Shown: one piece after another, positions 42,279 to 51,868 of the stretch
How the letters are laid out: the number at the start of each line of letters is the position of its first letter
Numbering within the stretch: the stretch's first letter is position 1
Source of the DNA: Elusimicrobiota bacterium
GTDB taxonomy: Bacteria; Elusimicrobiota; Elusimicrobia; Elusimicrobiales; UBA9959
DNA: 64,000 nt
Direction: 5' to 3'
NCBI GenBank assembly: GCA_009773155.1
Contig: WOVA01000014.1
Coordinates: 1-64,000, forward strand
Position numbers and translations under genes: made by a program
The notes under the pieces: model-generated
Database searches by the model: none
Told to the model about the DNA's origin: nothing
Seen by the model: only the letters and a program-made list of their open reading frames with translations

Positions 42279-43784
42279 CTAGCCGTATATCAACTTAACT
42301 CTGCTTAAGTACTTATAGGCCTCGCCTCTAATGCTTGGCGCTGCCATTACTACCCCTATGGCCGTCAAAAGGAAAATTGCCGCCAGATAAAAACCCACAA
42401 AAACCGTGGTCCCGGTTTGATTAAGCAACAATCGCCCCAAGCCAGCAACGACGAGGCTGACAAAAAACGGTCCACCCACATCCACAATATACCAATGCCA
42501 CTTTTCGGTGCGCAACAGCTTAAAATGCATAACAGGGATTTCAAACACAAGATATCCAAGGTTCAAAAGAAGCCATGCAAATGCAGCCCCAGTTGCCCCA
42601 TAGCGGTCAGCCATAAGAATTATCCCTGGCACCACAAGCACAACCGCCACGATGTTTTTAATCACCGACAACCGTGTCCACCCGAACGCCAATTGAAGCG
42701 CATAAGGCGGATTCATGAGCCCATTAAGCGCCGAACCGCAGACCAGAATGCTAACCAAAAGATATGTCTGAGCGGCCGTCGCATTGGAATGCGTCCAAAA
42801 CAACATAACTTCATAGGAGAATAGTACTAAAATAGCCGCAACCGGCAGAATCAAAACCGAAATAAATTGACAACTCTTGTGATAAATTCTAATAAGTTCC
42901 GGCATATCACTAATTGCAACAAGTTGTGTGAACTTAGGATATATACTGTAAAAGACAGGAGTAAAAAGTTTAGCCAAACTCATCGAAACCATTGTCGCAA
43001 GAGTATAATATCCGAATGCCTCCAATGACAACATCTTACTCAAAATCACTTTATCGATTTGAGTAAGAATTACCGTCAGTATCGAGACCCCACTCATGCC
43101 AGCCGTAAATCGCCACACTCCTGATAATATTTTCATGCGGAATGTCGCACGATTTAATGTTTTTGGGAGCCTTCTCCATAAAAAATATCCCAAAAAAGAT
43201 ACCGAAAAAATGCCTACCACAACTTGCCAAACAAAGTATGCTTGAATAGTAGGAGAAACCAACCAAAGCACTAGAAGCGCCCCCCCCGAGCGCAAAATGG
43301 CCATCACCCCATTGATTATGTTTACAAGGACCTGCTCCTGCAATCCCATTAGTCCACCAGAATAAAATCCAGCGGGCATCTGAAGAGCAATTATAAACCC
43401 CATCATAACGCAAGACTGCTCAATTGACAGTAGCGATAACTGTCCAGGCCTCACCCAGTTGTGAGAAATATACTGTGAGAGAATCAAAACTCCGAACGCA
43501 ACAAATATCGCGACGCCCCAATAAACTATTTCCAATGTGCGCACTAAATCACGCATTTCATCTTCTCTCCCCTTCAATGCGGAAAGCCTGGCGGTTTCAC
43601 GAGTTAAAGTAGCGCTCAATCCCAAGTCCAGCAAACTTAAAACACCCTGCAAAGTAAAAAAGAATCCTATCAGGCCCCAAGCCTCAATGCCGAGAATTCT
43701 GATATAAAACGGAATAAAGATTAAACTGACAAGCGTTTGCCACGCGCTCCCTAAAAAATTAGCGACAATATTACGTCTAACCAT
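42279..43784 (-). CDS. wzx: Wzx-type polysaccharide flippase
   Basis: A 501-residue protein with about 12-14 membrane segments and the MATE/MOP-superfamily start (NIVANFLGSAWQTLVSLIFI, YIRILGIEAWGLIGFF, LLDLGLSATLTRETARLS). It moves undecaprenyl-linked repeat units across the inner membrane. It is clearly AT-richer than flanking tviB, marking the edge of the distinct block. Confidence 0.88.
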   Translation of the reverse strand: MVRRNIVANFLGSAWQTLVSLIFIPFYIRILGIEAWGLIGFFFTLQGVLSLLDLGLSATLTRETARLSALKGREDEMRDLVRTLEIVYWGVAIFVAFGVLILSQYISHNWVRPGQLSLLSIEQSCVMMGFIIALQMPAGFYSGGLMGLQEQVLVNIINGVMAILRSGGALLVLWLVSPTIQAYFVWQVVVGIFSVSFLGYFLWRRLPKTLNRATFRMKILSGVWRFTAGMSGVSILTVILTQIDKVILSKMLSLEAFGYYTLATMVSMSLAKLFTPVFYSIYPKFTQLVAISDMPELIRIYHKSCQFISVLILPVAAILVLFSYEVMLFWTHSNATAAQTYLLVSILVCGSALNGLMNPPYALQLAFGWTRLSVIKNIVAVVLVVPGIILMADRYGATGAAFAWLLLNLGYLVFEIPVMHFKLLRTEKWHWYIVDVGGPFFVSLVVAGLGRLLLNQTGTTVFVGFYLAAIFLLTAIGVVMAAPSIRGEAYKYLSRVKLIYG

Positions 43785-43818
43785 CCATTAATCCTAAAAT
43801 ACCATAAAGGCCCATTGG

Positions 43819-45099
<1,281 letters not shown>

Positions 45100-45116
45100 T
45101 TTCTTCCTCGCGCAAG

Positions 45117-46394
45117 TTATTCTTCCAGCAGCCATTCCCGGGCCGGCACGACCCTCACGGCGTTGCCGGCGGCTTTTTCCCGGCCGGAGGCGTCCATGGT
45201 CACTATGGTCATGGAAGAGGAGCCTAAACGCTCCGCCGCGCCCCGCAGGGCGCGCAGTTCGCGTTCCCGGGTCTCCGGCGCGGCCATCGAACTGCATACC
45301 TGTATAAGATCGGGAGCCCCGCCGCCCGGGGGGCGGCAGAGAAAATCCACCTCGTGCCCGCGCCTCGTATCGCTGTAATAGACCGGGGAGCGGCCGCGGC
45401 GCAGCAGTTCCAGGAAAACGAGATTTTCCAGCAGGCGGCCTTCGTTCCTGCCGCCGGAGACCGATATGGCGCGCAGCATGGCCGTATCTATGCCGTATAT
45501 CTTGCGCGGCAGGCGCACGCGCTGCCTGGCCTTGTGCGAAAAAGCCTCCACGGCGAAAAAGAGGTACGCCTCCTCCATATAGGAGAGATAATTCTTGACG
45601 GTGTGGACGCTCCCGAGGGAATAGGCGTCCGCGACGTTCTTATAGGAGAAACGCGAGGCGAAGTTATCGGCGGTATAAAGGGCTATATCCCTGAGGGTCC
45701 TTATATGCCGCACCCCGTGGCGGACGGCTATATCCTGGACCAGGACCTTATCGTAGAGATCGCGCAGGTACGCCTTTTTGTCGGCGATAAGGGGCAGTTC
45801 CGGGAAGCCGCCCCGGTCGAAATAGCCGGCGAAGGCCGAGGCCAGGGCCGCCCTGGCGCGGGTGCCGGTCCCCTGACCGGCGGTCCCGCGCTCCTCCGAA
45901 CGCAGGTATTCCCGGAAAGAATACGGGTATATCTCGAAAACCTTATGACGGCCGGTGAGATGCGTGGCCAGGTCGCGGCTCAGCAGATGCGCGTTGCTTC
46001 CCGTAACGACGACTTTGATGCCGCCGCGCTGCAGGCGGGAGGCGAAAAGCTCCCACCTGGCGATATTCTGTATTTCGTCGAGCAGGAGATACTCAAACCC
46101 GGGGCGCAGTTCATGGAGAGTCTCCAGGAGCAGGTCCAGGTCGCCCGTCTTGAGGTCCGCCAGTCTTTCGTCGTCGAAATTGACGTAGGCGTAAGGCAGG
46201 CCGCGCAGGACGCGATGGGCCAGGACGGATTTGCCGCAGCGGCGGACGCCGCTGATCACTTTTATCAGGCCGTCGGACAATGACCCGCGCAGTTCCTTTT
46301 CCAGGAGGCGCTCGACCCGGCACCTGGAGAGGATGGCCGGAATATCCTCCGTCTGGTCCGCGATGACCCGCCTTAGTTTAGCTTTATCTGCCAT
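45117..46394 (-). CDS. DUF4143-family AAA ATPase
   Basis: A 425-residue protein with Walker A SGVRRCGKSVLAHRVL (about residues 48-63), Walker B YLLLDEIQNI and VVVTGSNAHLLSRDL as sensor region. A DUF4143 C-terminal domain follows (YYSDTRRGHEVDFLCRP, nuclease-like core). It is a distant relative of the ATPase at 29857, with different sequence throughout. Function of the family is not established. Two similar 22-bp palindromes precede the gene, suggesting tight autoregulation, as in selfish or toxin-like genes. It sits between tviB and manC. Confidence 0.82.
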   Translation of the reverse strand: MADKAKLRRVIADQTEDIPAILSRCRVERLLEKELRGSLSDGLIKVISGVRRCGKSVLAHRVLRGLPYAYVNFDDERLADLKTGDLDLLLETLHELRPGFEYLLLDEIQNIARWELFASRLQRGGIKVVVTGSNAHLLSRDLATHLTGRHKVFEIYPYSFREYLRSEERGTAGQGTGTRARAALASAFAGYFDRGGFPELPLIADKKAYLRDLYDKVLVQDIAVRHGVRHIRTLRDIALYTADNFASRFSYKNVADAYSLGSVHTVKNYLSYMEEAYLFFAVEAFSHKARQRVRLPRKIYGIDTAMLRAISVSGGRNEGRLLENLVFLELLRRGRSPVYYSDTRRGHEVDFLCRPPGGGAPDLIQVCSSMAAPETRERELRALRGAAERLGSSSMTIVTMDASGREKAAGNAVRVVPAREWLLEE

Positions 46395-46410
46395 GTTCAG
46401 ACTCTACCAT

Positions 46411-46463
46411 TTATTGCAGTATACTGCAATAAGTTGCCTATTTAGTGCATTACACTGCATTAA
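46411..46463 (-). promoter_or_regulatory. Two tandem 22-bp palindromic operator candidates
   Basis: 46411-46432 is a perfect palindrome with arm TTATTGCAGTA. 46442-46463 is a degenerate copy of the same pattern (TTAATGCAGTG / TAATGCACTAA on the minus strand). Starts are 31 bp apart, about three helical turns. A TATACT lies in the first site. They precede the ATPase gene by 17 bases and follow manC. Confidence 0.65.
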
Positions 46464-46475
46464 GTCCCCGCCCTG

Positions 46476-47879
46476 TCAGACTCCGGCGGCGCTTTTGCGG
46501 CCGTAAATGTCCCCGAAGCGGACGATATCGTCCTCGCCGGTATATTCCCCGTTCTGCACCTCTATCATCTCCAGCGGCACCCGGCCGGGATTCTCCAGGC
46601 GGTGGCTGGTGGACTTGGGCACGTAGGTGCTTTCGTTCTCATGCACCATCGAAACTTTCTTGCCTATCGTGACCTTGGCGGTGCCTTTCACTATTATCCA
46701 ATGCTCGCTGCGGTGATAGTGCAGCTGATGGCTGAGCTTCTGGTTGGGCTTCACCACGATGCGTTTGATCTTGTAGCGCGGGCCCTCTTCGAGCACGGTA
46801 TAAGAACCCCAGGGACGGTAGGTGGTGGTATGCTCCACCACCTCCTTGCGCTTGCGCTCCTTGAGCTGGTCCACCACTTCCTTGACCCGCTGGGCCTGGC
46901 CCTTTTTGACCACCAGCAGGGCGTCTTCCGTATCGATTATTATCAGGTCCTTGACGCCAACGACTGAGATGAGGCGCTTGCCGCCGTAAACCGTGGTATT
47001 GCGGGTATCAAGGTCCAGCACGTCGCCGATATTGACGTTGCCCGAGGCGTCGGGCTTTACGACCTCGTGCAGCGAGTCCCAGGAGCCGACGTCGGACCAG
47101 AGTATGGTCATAGGGAGCACGGCGGCGCGTCTGGACTTCTCCATTACGGCGTAGTCGATGGAGATGGCCGGCATGGACTTGAATTCGGAAACCATTTTGG
47201 CGAAAGAGGCGCCCATCCGGCGGCTGATCTCGGGAGCGTAAGCCTTGAATTCGGAAAGCATCGTGCCGATGGTGAACGAGAACATCCCCGAATTCCAGTA
47301 ATAATCCCCCGCCTTAAGATATCCACCGGCGGTCTTGAGGTCCGGCTTCTCGGCGAACCTGGCGACTTTGAAGACTCCCCCGCCCTGGGATGAACCCTTG
47401 CGGATATAGCCGTAACCGGTCTCGGGCCGGGACGGTTTTATGCCGAAAGTCACTATGCCGCCCGCCTTGGCCGCGGTTTCGGCCTGCCCGGCGTAGGCGG
47501 CGAATTTTTCCACCGGCTCTATGATATGGTCCGAGGGGCAGATGAAGATGACCTCGTCCTTGCCGCATTTGAGCTTCTCCTGGCAGTATTTGATGACCAG
47601 CGCTATGGCCGGCGCGGTATTGCGGCCGACGGGCTCGAGGATGACATTGTCGGCTATGGAGGGCGAAACGGAGCGCAGGTCTTCCTGCACGTGGAAGCGG
47701 TAATCCTCGTTGGTGATGACGAAGATGTCCTTGAGCGGCACTACGGCCGCGAGGCGCTCCACCGTCTGGCAGAGCAGCGATTTCCCCCCGTTGAGCTTTA
47801 TGAACTGCTTGGGCAGGCCGTAGCGCGAGACCGGCCAGAGCCTGGTGCCGGACCCGCCGGCGAGTATGACAGCCTTCAT
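46476..47879 (-). CDS. manC: Mannose-1-phosphate guanylyltransferase / mannose-6-phosphate isomerase
   Basis: A 467-residue bifunctional enzyme. The GMP domain begins MKAVILAGGSGTRLWPVSRY and GLPKQF, with FICPSDHIIE and YWNSGMFSF. The C-terminal cupin-type isomerase has RPWGSYTVLEEGPRYKIKRI, HYHRSEHWIIVKGTAKV and STSHRLENPG. It makes GDP-mannose for the Gmd enzymes encoded just upstream. Its start overlaps the end of the nucleotidyltransferase gene by four bases. Confidence 0.96.
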   Translation of the reverse strand: MKAVILAGGSGTRLWPVSRYGLPKQFIKLNGGKSLLCQTVERLAAVVPLKDIFVITNEDYRFHVQEDLRSVSPSIADNVILEPVGRNTAPAIALVIKYCQEKLKCGKDEVIFICPSDHIIEPVEKFAAYAGQAETAAKAGGIVTFGIKPSRPETGYGYIRKGSSQGGGVFKVARFAEKPDLKTAGGYLKAGDYYWNSGMFSFTIGTMLSEFKAYAPEISRRMGASFAKMVSEFKSMPAISIDYAVMEKSRRAAVLPMTILWSDVGSWDSLHEVVKPDASGNVNIGDVLDLDTRNTTVYGGKRLISVVGVKDLIIIDTEDALLVVKKGQAQRVKEVVDQLKERKRKEVVEHTTTYRPWGSYTVLEEGPRYKIKRIVVKPNQKLSHQLHYHRSEHWIIVKGTAKVTIGKKVSMVHENESTYVPKSTSHRLENPGRVPLEMIEVQNGEYTGEDDIVRFGDIYGRKSAAGV

Positions 47880-48436
47880 AGTTTCCCCAGTATAGGCATT
47901 ATTTTCCTCGGTATATCCTCTTCCGGTTTTATGGCGGCCAGGGGTTTAAGTCTTTCAAGTATGGTTTTTTTATCCAGGGCCGCGCCCTGACGCGCCACTA
48001 TAGTGCGAAGGTCGGCCAGGTCTTTATCCCTGCAGGCGAAAGCTTTCATCACGGCCAGGTCCTCGGCCGAGCAGGTAAGCAGCCTTACCGACGGCGAAAA
48101 ATCGAAGTAAGACGCCCTGTCGATTATCTCTTCCTCGAAGTCGAAAGCGGCGAGCGAGATATCGAACCTGGCGCCGTTGCCGGCTTCCACCGGCAAAACC
48201 CTGTTGTCGCGCGCGAAGGCCACGGCGTCGTTTATCCGGGGCCGGTACGCGGCGATTATTTCGCGCGCCACTTCTTCTTCCCCGCCGAAACCGGTCAGCA
48301 GGGAGATATCCGCGTCCAGCGTAAGGCGCGGCTCGCCCCAGCGCTGAAGGGCTATGCCGCCTATAAAGCAGAATTTCCAGCGTTTGCCGGCCAGGAAGCG
48401 CTGCAGTTCGCCGGCGGCTTCAAAAAGAGTTTTCAT
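47876..48436 (-). CDS. Small nucleotidyltransferase-fold protein (toxin-antitoxin-like)
   Basis: A 186-residue protein. FIGGIALQRWGEPRLTLDAD and ISLLTG give the GG...(T)x-D-x-D pattern of minimal nucleotidyltransferases related to AbiEii and MNT families. The rest contains RFDISLAAFDFEEEIID and SAEDLAVMKAFACRDKDLAD, a helix common in this group. It overlaps a 70-residue gene upstream (ATGA) and manC downstream. It is not an expected sugar enzyme and may be one half of a toxin-antitoxin or tRNA-modifying pair lodged in the operon. Confidence 0.72.
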   Translation of the reverse strand: MKTLFEAAGELQRFLAGKRWKFCFIGGIALQRWGEPRLTLDADISLLTGFGGEEEVAREIIAAYRPRINDAVAFARDNRVLPVEAGNGARFDISLAAFDFEEEIIDRASYFDFSPSVRLLTCSAEDLAVMKAFACRDKDLADLRTIVARQGAALDKKTILERLKPLAAIKPEEDIPRKIMPILGKL

Positions 48437-48645
48437 GGGCGCAGCCTCTTGAAATATTTCCGCATCTCCACCATCCCGGTCAAGGGCCGGTCGTAAGTTT
48501 TCATGGCGCACAGATACGCGTCTTCCAGCAGAAGAATGGCGTTGGCCGTGTCGCCGGAGGCTATTTCCGCCTGCCGCAGGGGTTCCATGGCCCGGGCGGA
48601 ACGCAGCCATTGGCCGGCGCAGGCGCGCATGTCCCCGGCGGTCAT
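48433..48645 (-). CDS. Small hypothetical protein paired with the nucleotidyltransferase
   Basis: A 70-residue, probably helical, basic protein (MTAGDMRACAGQWLRSARAM at the start, ending EMRKYFKRLRP). I recognise no family. It overlaps the second gmd-like gene by four bases and the nucleotidyltransferase by four bases. That tight coupling is the main evidence that it is real. It could be the partner of a two-gene toxin-antitoxin-like unit, but no HEPN motif is seen. Confidence 0.55.
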   Translation of the reverse strand: MTAGDMRACAGQWLRSARAMEPLRQAEIASGDTANAILLLEDAYLCAMKTYDRPLTGMVEMRKYFKRLRP

Positions 48646-49670
48646 AACCGCACCTTCTTTCCGTCGAGACGGTTAAGTTCCGCTTCTACCATGATACGGG
48701 CCAGTTCCTCGAACTTCGTCTTCGGCTCCCAGCCCAGGACCCTTTTCGCCTTGGCGGCGTCGCCGACCAGTTCTTTCACGTCGGCCGGGCGATAGAATTC
48801 TTTAGAGACCTCGACCCTGACCCTGCCGGTAGCGGCGTCGACGCCCTTTTCTTCCAGGCCCGCGCCCTTCCATTCCAGCCCGACGCCGGCGGCGGCAAAA
48901 ACGGTGCCGATAAAATCGCGCACGGAGTGGACCTCGCCGGTGGCCAGGATATAATCGTCGGCCGCGGGCTGCTGGAGGACGCGCCACATGGCGTCGACAT
49001 ATTCCCGGGCGTAACCCCAGTCGCGCAGCGCGTCCAGGTTGCCGACGGCGACTTTCTCCTGGAGGCCCCTGCCGATGCGGGCCGCGGCGGAGGCGATCTT
49101 GCGGGTCACGAATTCCTCGCCGCGCAGGGGGCTTTCGTGGTTGAACAGTATGCCGTTGCAGGCGTATATATTCTGCGTCTGGCGGTAATTTACCGTGAGC
49201 CAATGGGCGTAGAGCTTGCTGACGGCGTACGGGCTCCTGGGATGAAAATCGGTGGTCTCGTTCTTCTGCGCGCTGCCCACGCTGCCGAAAAGTTCCGCCG
49301 TGCTGGCCTGGAAGAACCGGGCCTGCGGGCAGGTCTTGCGTACGCCTTCCAGCAGCCGGGCCACGCCCACCGCGTTCACCTCCGCGGTAAGGACCGGCCG
49401 GGTAAAGGAGGTCAGCACGAAACTCTGGGCGGCGAAGTTGTATATCTCGTCGGGCCGGACGCTTGCGAGCGCGGCGCATATGCCGGGCTCGTCCAGAAGG
49501 TCGAGCGCGACCTCCCTGACCCTGCCCTCTATCCCCAGCTCGCGCAGGCGCCAGGCCCCGGCGTCGCCGGGGATATCGGCGCCGCAGACCTCGTAGCCTT
49601 TTTCCAGCAGGAAACGGGACAGGTACGCCCCGTCCTGTCCGCGATAGCCGGTGATCAGCGCTTTCTTCAT
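48642..49670 (-). CDS. GDP-mannose 4,6-dehydratase paralog (second Gmd-like SDR)
   Basis: A 342-residue extended SDR. It shows ALITGYRGQDGAYLSRFLLE, YNFAAQSFVLTSFTRPV, FFQASTAELFGSV (active-site Thr/Glu), SPYAVSKLYAHWLTVNYR (Tyr-x3-Lys) and [16 protein letters not shown]. It is clearly related to Gmd but diverged from its neighbour, for example lacking the RRRSS-type nucleotide-binding loop (GADIPGDAG instead). It may act on a different GDP-sugar such as GDP-heptose (DmhA-like), or be a 4-reductase. Start and stop overlap its neighbours. Confidence 0.83.
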   Translation of the reverse strand: MKKALITGYRGQDGAYLSRFLLEKGYEVCGADIPGDAGAWRLRELGIEGRVREVALDLLDEPGICAALASVRPDEIYNFAAQSFVLTSFTRPVLTAEVNAVGVARLLEGVRKTCPQARFFQASTAELFGSVGSAQKNETTDFHPRSPYAVSKLYAHWLTVNYRQTQNIYACNGILFNHESPLRGEEFVTRKIASAAARIGRGLQEKVAVGNLDALRDWGYAREYVDAMWRVLQQPAADDYILATGEVHSVRDFIGTVFAAAGVGLEWKGAGLEEKGVDAATGRVRVEVSKEFYRPADVKELVGDAAKAKRVLGWEPKTKFEELARIMVEAELNRLDGKKVRL

Positions 49671-50797
49671 CAGCAGTTCTTTACCGCGGCGTAGCCGCCC
49701 CGCCTGAGGTGCAGTTCGCTCAGAGCCAGCTTGAGGTCGGAGGCGGCCATCTCGGCGGCCAGCATGCCGGCGGTGGTTTCGGGAGTCCAGCCCAGGACCC
49801 TTTTGGCCTTGGACGGATCGCCCAGCAGGGTCTCCACCTCGGCGGGCCTGTAGAAGCGGGGGTCCACCCGCACGATGGTATCGCCTTTTTTTATCTTGAT
49901 ATCATGGGGGTCCATACCCTCCGGCGCTTCCACGGACTTCACGATCCCCGTTTCCTCTTCGGCCTTGCCCTTCCAGGCAAGCCTTATCCCCAGCTCCGCG
50001 GCGGCCATCTCTATGAAGCGGCGCACGGAATACTGCTTGCCCGTGGCGATGACGAAATCCTCCGGCTTATTCTGCTGCAGGATGAGCCACATCGCGCGCA
50101 CGTAATCCCGGGCGTGGCCCCAGTCGCGCAGGGAGTTCATATTGCCCATGTAAAGGCAGGGCTGCGTGCCCAGCAGTATCCGGCCCAGGGCGCGGGTTAT
50201 CTTGCGGGTGACGAATTCCTCGCCGCGCAGCGGGCTCTCGTGGTTGAAGAGGATGCCGTTGCAGGCGAACATACCGTAGGACTCGCGGTAATTGACGGTT
50301 ATCCAGTAGGCGTACATCTTGGCCACGCCGTAGGGACTGCGGGGATGGAAAGGGGTCTTCTCGCTCTGCGGTATCTCGCGGACCTTGCCGTAAAGCTCGG
50401 AGGTGGAGGCCTGGTAGATGCGCGTTTTTCTGGCAAGGCCCAGCAGCCGCACCGACTCCAGTATGCGCATCGTGCCCAGTCCGTCGCAGTCGGCGGTGTA
50501 TTCCGGCGCGTCGAAGCTGACCGCCACATGGCTCTGGGCGCCCAGGTTGTATATCTCCTCGGGCTTTATCTCGGATATGACGCGGGTGAGGTTGGTGGAA
50601 TCGGTCAGGTCGCCGTAATGCAGCCTGACCTTGGAGGCCGCGGGATTGGCCAGGTCGCAGATATGGTCTATGCGGGCGGTGTTATGGGAGGCGGAGCGGC
50701 GGCGCAGGCCGTGGACCTCGTAGCCTTTGCCGAGAAGGAGTTCCGCGAGATAGAAGCCGTCCTGTCCTGTTATGCCGGTGATGAGAGCTTTTTTCAT
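49670..50797 (-). CDS. gmd: GDP-mannose 4,6-dehydratase
   Basis: A 375-residue canonical Gmd. It shows [36 protein letters not shown] for NADP binding, [52 protein letters not shown] and [20 protein letters not shown]. It makes GDP-4-keto-6-deoxy-mannose, the precursor of GDP-fucose, rhamnose, perosamine and colitose. The frame extends 17 codons upstream; the ATG at 50797 fits the family. It has a TGCTATAAT promoter at 50875-50883 and overlaps the second paralog as TGATG. Confidence 0.95.
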   Translation of the reverse strand: MKKALITGITGQDGFYLAELLLGKGYEVHGLRRRSASHNTARIDHICDLANPAASKVRLHYGDLTDSTNLTRVISEIKPEEIYNLGAQSHVAVSFDAPEYTADCDGLGTMRILESVRLLGLARKTRIYQASTSELYGKVREIPQSEKTPFHPRSPYGVAKMYAYWITVNYRESYGMFACNGILFNHESPLRGEEFVTRKITRALGRILLGTQPCLYMGNMNSLRDWGHARDYVRAMWLILQQNKPEDFVIATGKQYSVRRFIEMAAAELGIRLAWKGKAEEETGIVKSVEAPEGMDPHDIKIKKGDTIVRVDPRFYRPAEVETLLGDPSKAKRVLGWTPETTAGMLAAEMAASDLKLALSELHLRRGGYAAVKNC

Positions 50798-50874
50798 GTC
50801 GTCTGGAAGTCCTCCGTAAAACTCCGCGCAATATAAAAGCAAAATCACGGGAGGTGCCCCGTAGTGATATCTAT

Positions 50875-50883
50875 ATTATAGCA
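50875..50883 (-). promoter_or_regulatory. Extended -10 promoter of the gmd-manC operon
   Basis: The minus strand reads CCTTTGCTATAATATAG about 78 bases before gmd. The 13-base string CCTTTGCTATAAT is identical to that of the gap promoter at 29856. Confidence 0.6.
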
Positions 50884-50931
50884 AAGGAGGACCGGGCGGG
50901 AAAACCCGGCTAAAGCACCCGGCTAAAACGG

Positions 50932-51675
50932 CTAAAGCGCAACCTCAAGGCCGTCGCTGGCGGCCAGCGTATCGCGAAAGGTATTTTTCGCCATCCGGAG
51001 GGCCGTACCCCGCAGGCCGGGCTTATGGTAGCGCTCGGCGGAAAAATGGGTCAGTATCAGTTTTTTGGCGCCGGACTCCGCGGCCAGCCGCGCGGCCGTC
51101 TCCGGGTTGAAATGCGGCCAGAGCGGATTGGTCTCGCCCGGCAGGTGGGCGCATTCGGTTATGAGCGCGTCGGCGCCGCGGGCGAGTTCCAGCGCGTTGG
51201 GGCAGTAGCCGGTGTCGGTACAGTAGGTCACGACTTTTCCCTCCAGCGCCAGCCGGAAGCCCAGGACCGGGTCGGCGTGGACCAGCGGCAGCGCCTTCAC
51301 GCGGAACGGGAGCCGGGCGTTCTCCGACGGTAATTCCAGTATTTTAACCGGATAGGGAAGTTTGGCCAGCGGCACGGTGAACGGCCTGCCGACGAACTTT
51401 TTAAGGATACGGCGCGTTCCTTTCTGGCCGCAGATGGTAAGGCCCTTTTTGAACTTAAACTTGACCAGCGTGTGCAGACCGGCGATATGGTCGAGGTGAA
51501 AATGGCTGAGCAGGATGAAAACGGGCCTGGTCCCGTCGCAATATTTATCCAGTTTGTAGAGGCCGTTGCCCGCGTCCAGGACTATGTCCCAGCGGCGCGT
51601 CTTTATCAGCGCGCAGACGGTATTGCCCGTAGCGGTGTCATACCAGCCGTTGGTGCCCAGGAATACAAGGTTCAT
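50932..51675 (-). CDS. MBL-fold metallohydrolase, RNase Z-like
   Basis: A 247-residue metallo-beta-lactamase-fold protein. It shows VFLGTNGWYDTATGNTVCAL, LSHFHLDHIAGLHTLV (HxHxDH), TYCTDTGY, ALITECAHLPGE and LILTHFSAERYH, the layout of RNase Z/ElaC-like hydrolases. It lacks clear exosite sequence, so tRNA 3' processing is possible but not certain. Its ATG overlaps the end of a 194-bp MITE-like element, so its native promoter and ribosome site appear replaced. Confidence 0.82.
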   Translation of the reverse strand: MNLVFLGTNGWYDTATGNTVCALIKTRRWDIVLDAGNGLYKLDKYCDGTRPVFILLSHFHLDHIAGLHTLVKFKFKKGLTICGQKGTRRILKKFVGRPFTVPLAKLPYPVKILELPSENARLPFRVKALPLVHADPVLGFRLALEGKVVTYCTDTGYCPNALELARGADALITECAHLPGETNPLWPHFNPETAARLAAESGAKKLILTHFSAERYHKPGLRGTALRMAKNTFRDTLAASDGLEVAL

Positions 51676-51868
51676 TATTGACCTACGCGTAAGTAATAGA
51701 AATGCTGGCCGGGCCGATTTTGGAGCGAGACAAGGAACGAGGAGCGCGCATAGCGGGGGCTATGTAAGCGACTCACTCACAGACCGCCGGTATGCTCGTT
51801 CGTCGCGCCTCGCATTCATCTCAAATCCAAGCCTCCAGAAATTCTATTACTTACGCGTAGGTCAATAA
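51675..51868. mobile_element. MITE-like element with 27-bp perfect terminal inverted repeats
   Basis: The ends 51675-51701 (TTATTGACCTACGCGTAAGT and AATAGAA) and 51842-51868 are exact inverted repeats. The 140-bp interior has no gene and shows partial dyad symmetry, including CATAGCGGGGGCTATG (51748-51763). The left end touches the ATG of the RNase Z-like gene. The right end supplies the last codon and stop of the DegT-family gene. No transposase is present, so it would be non-autonomous. No target duplication is obvious. Confidence 0.8.

Noticed and set aside
45100..45297. 66-codon extension of tviB
   Set aside because: It reads through the neighbouring ATPase gene in another frame. AGGAAG and the MKRKISVIG start fix 45099.
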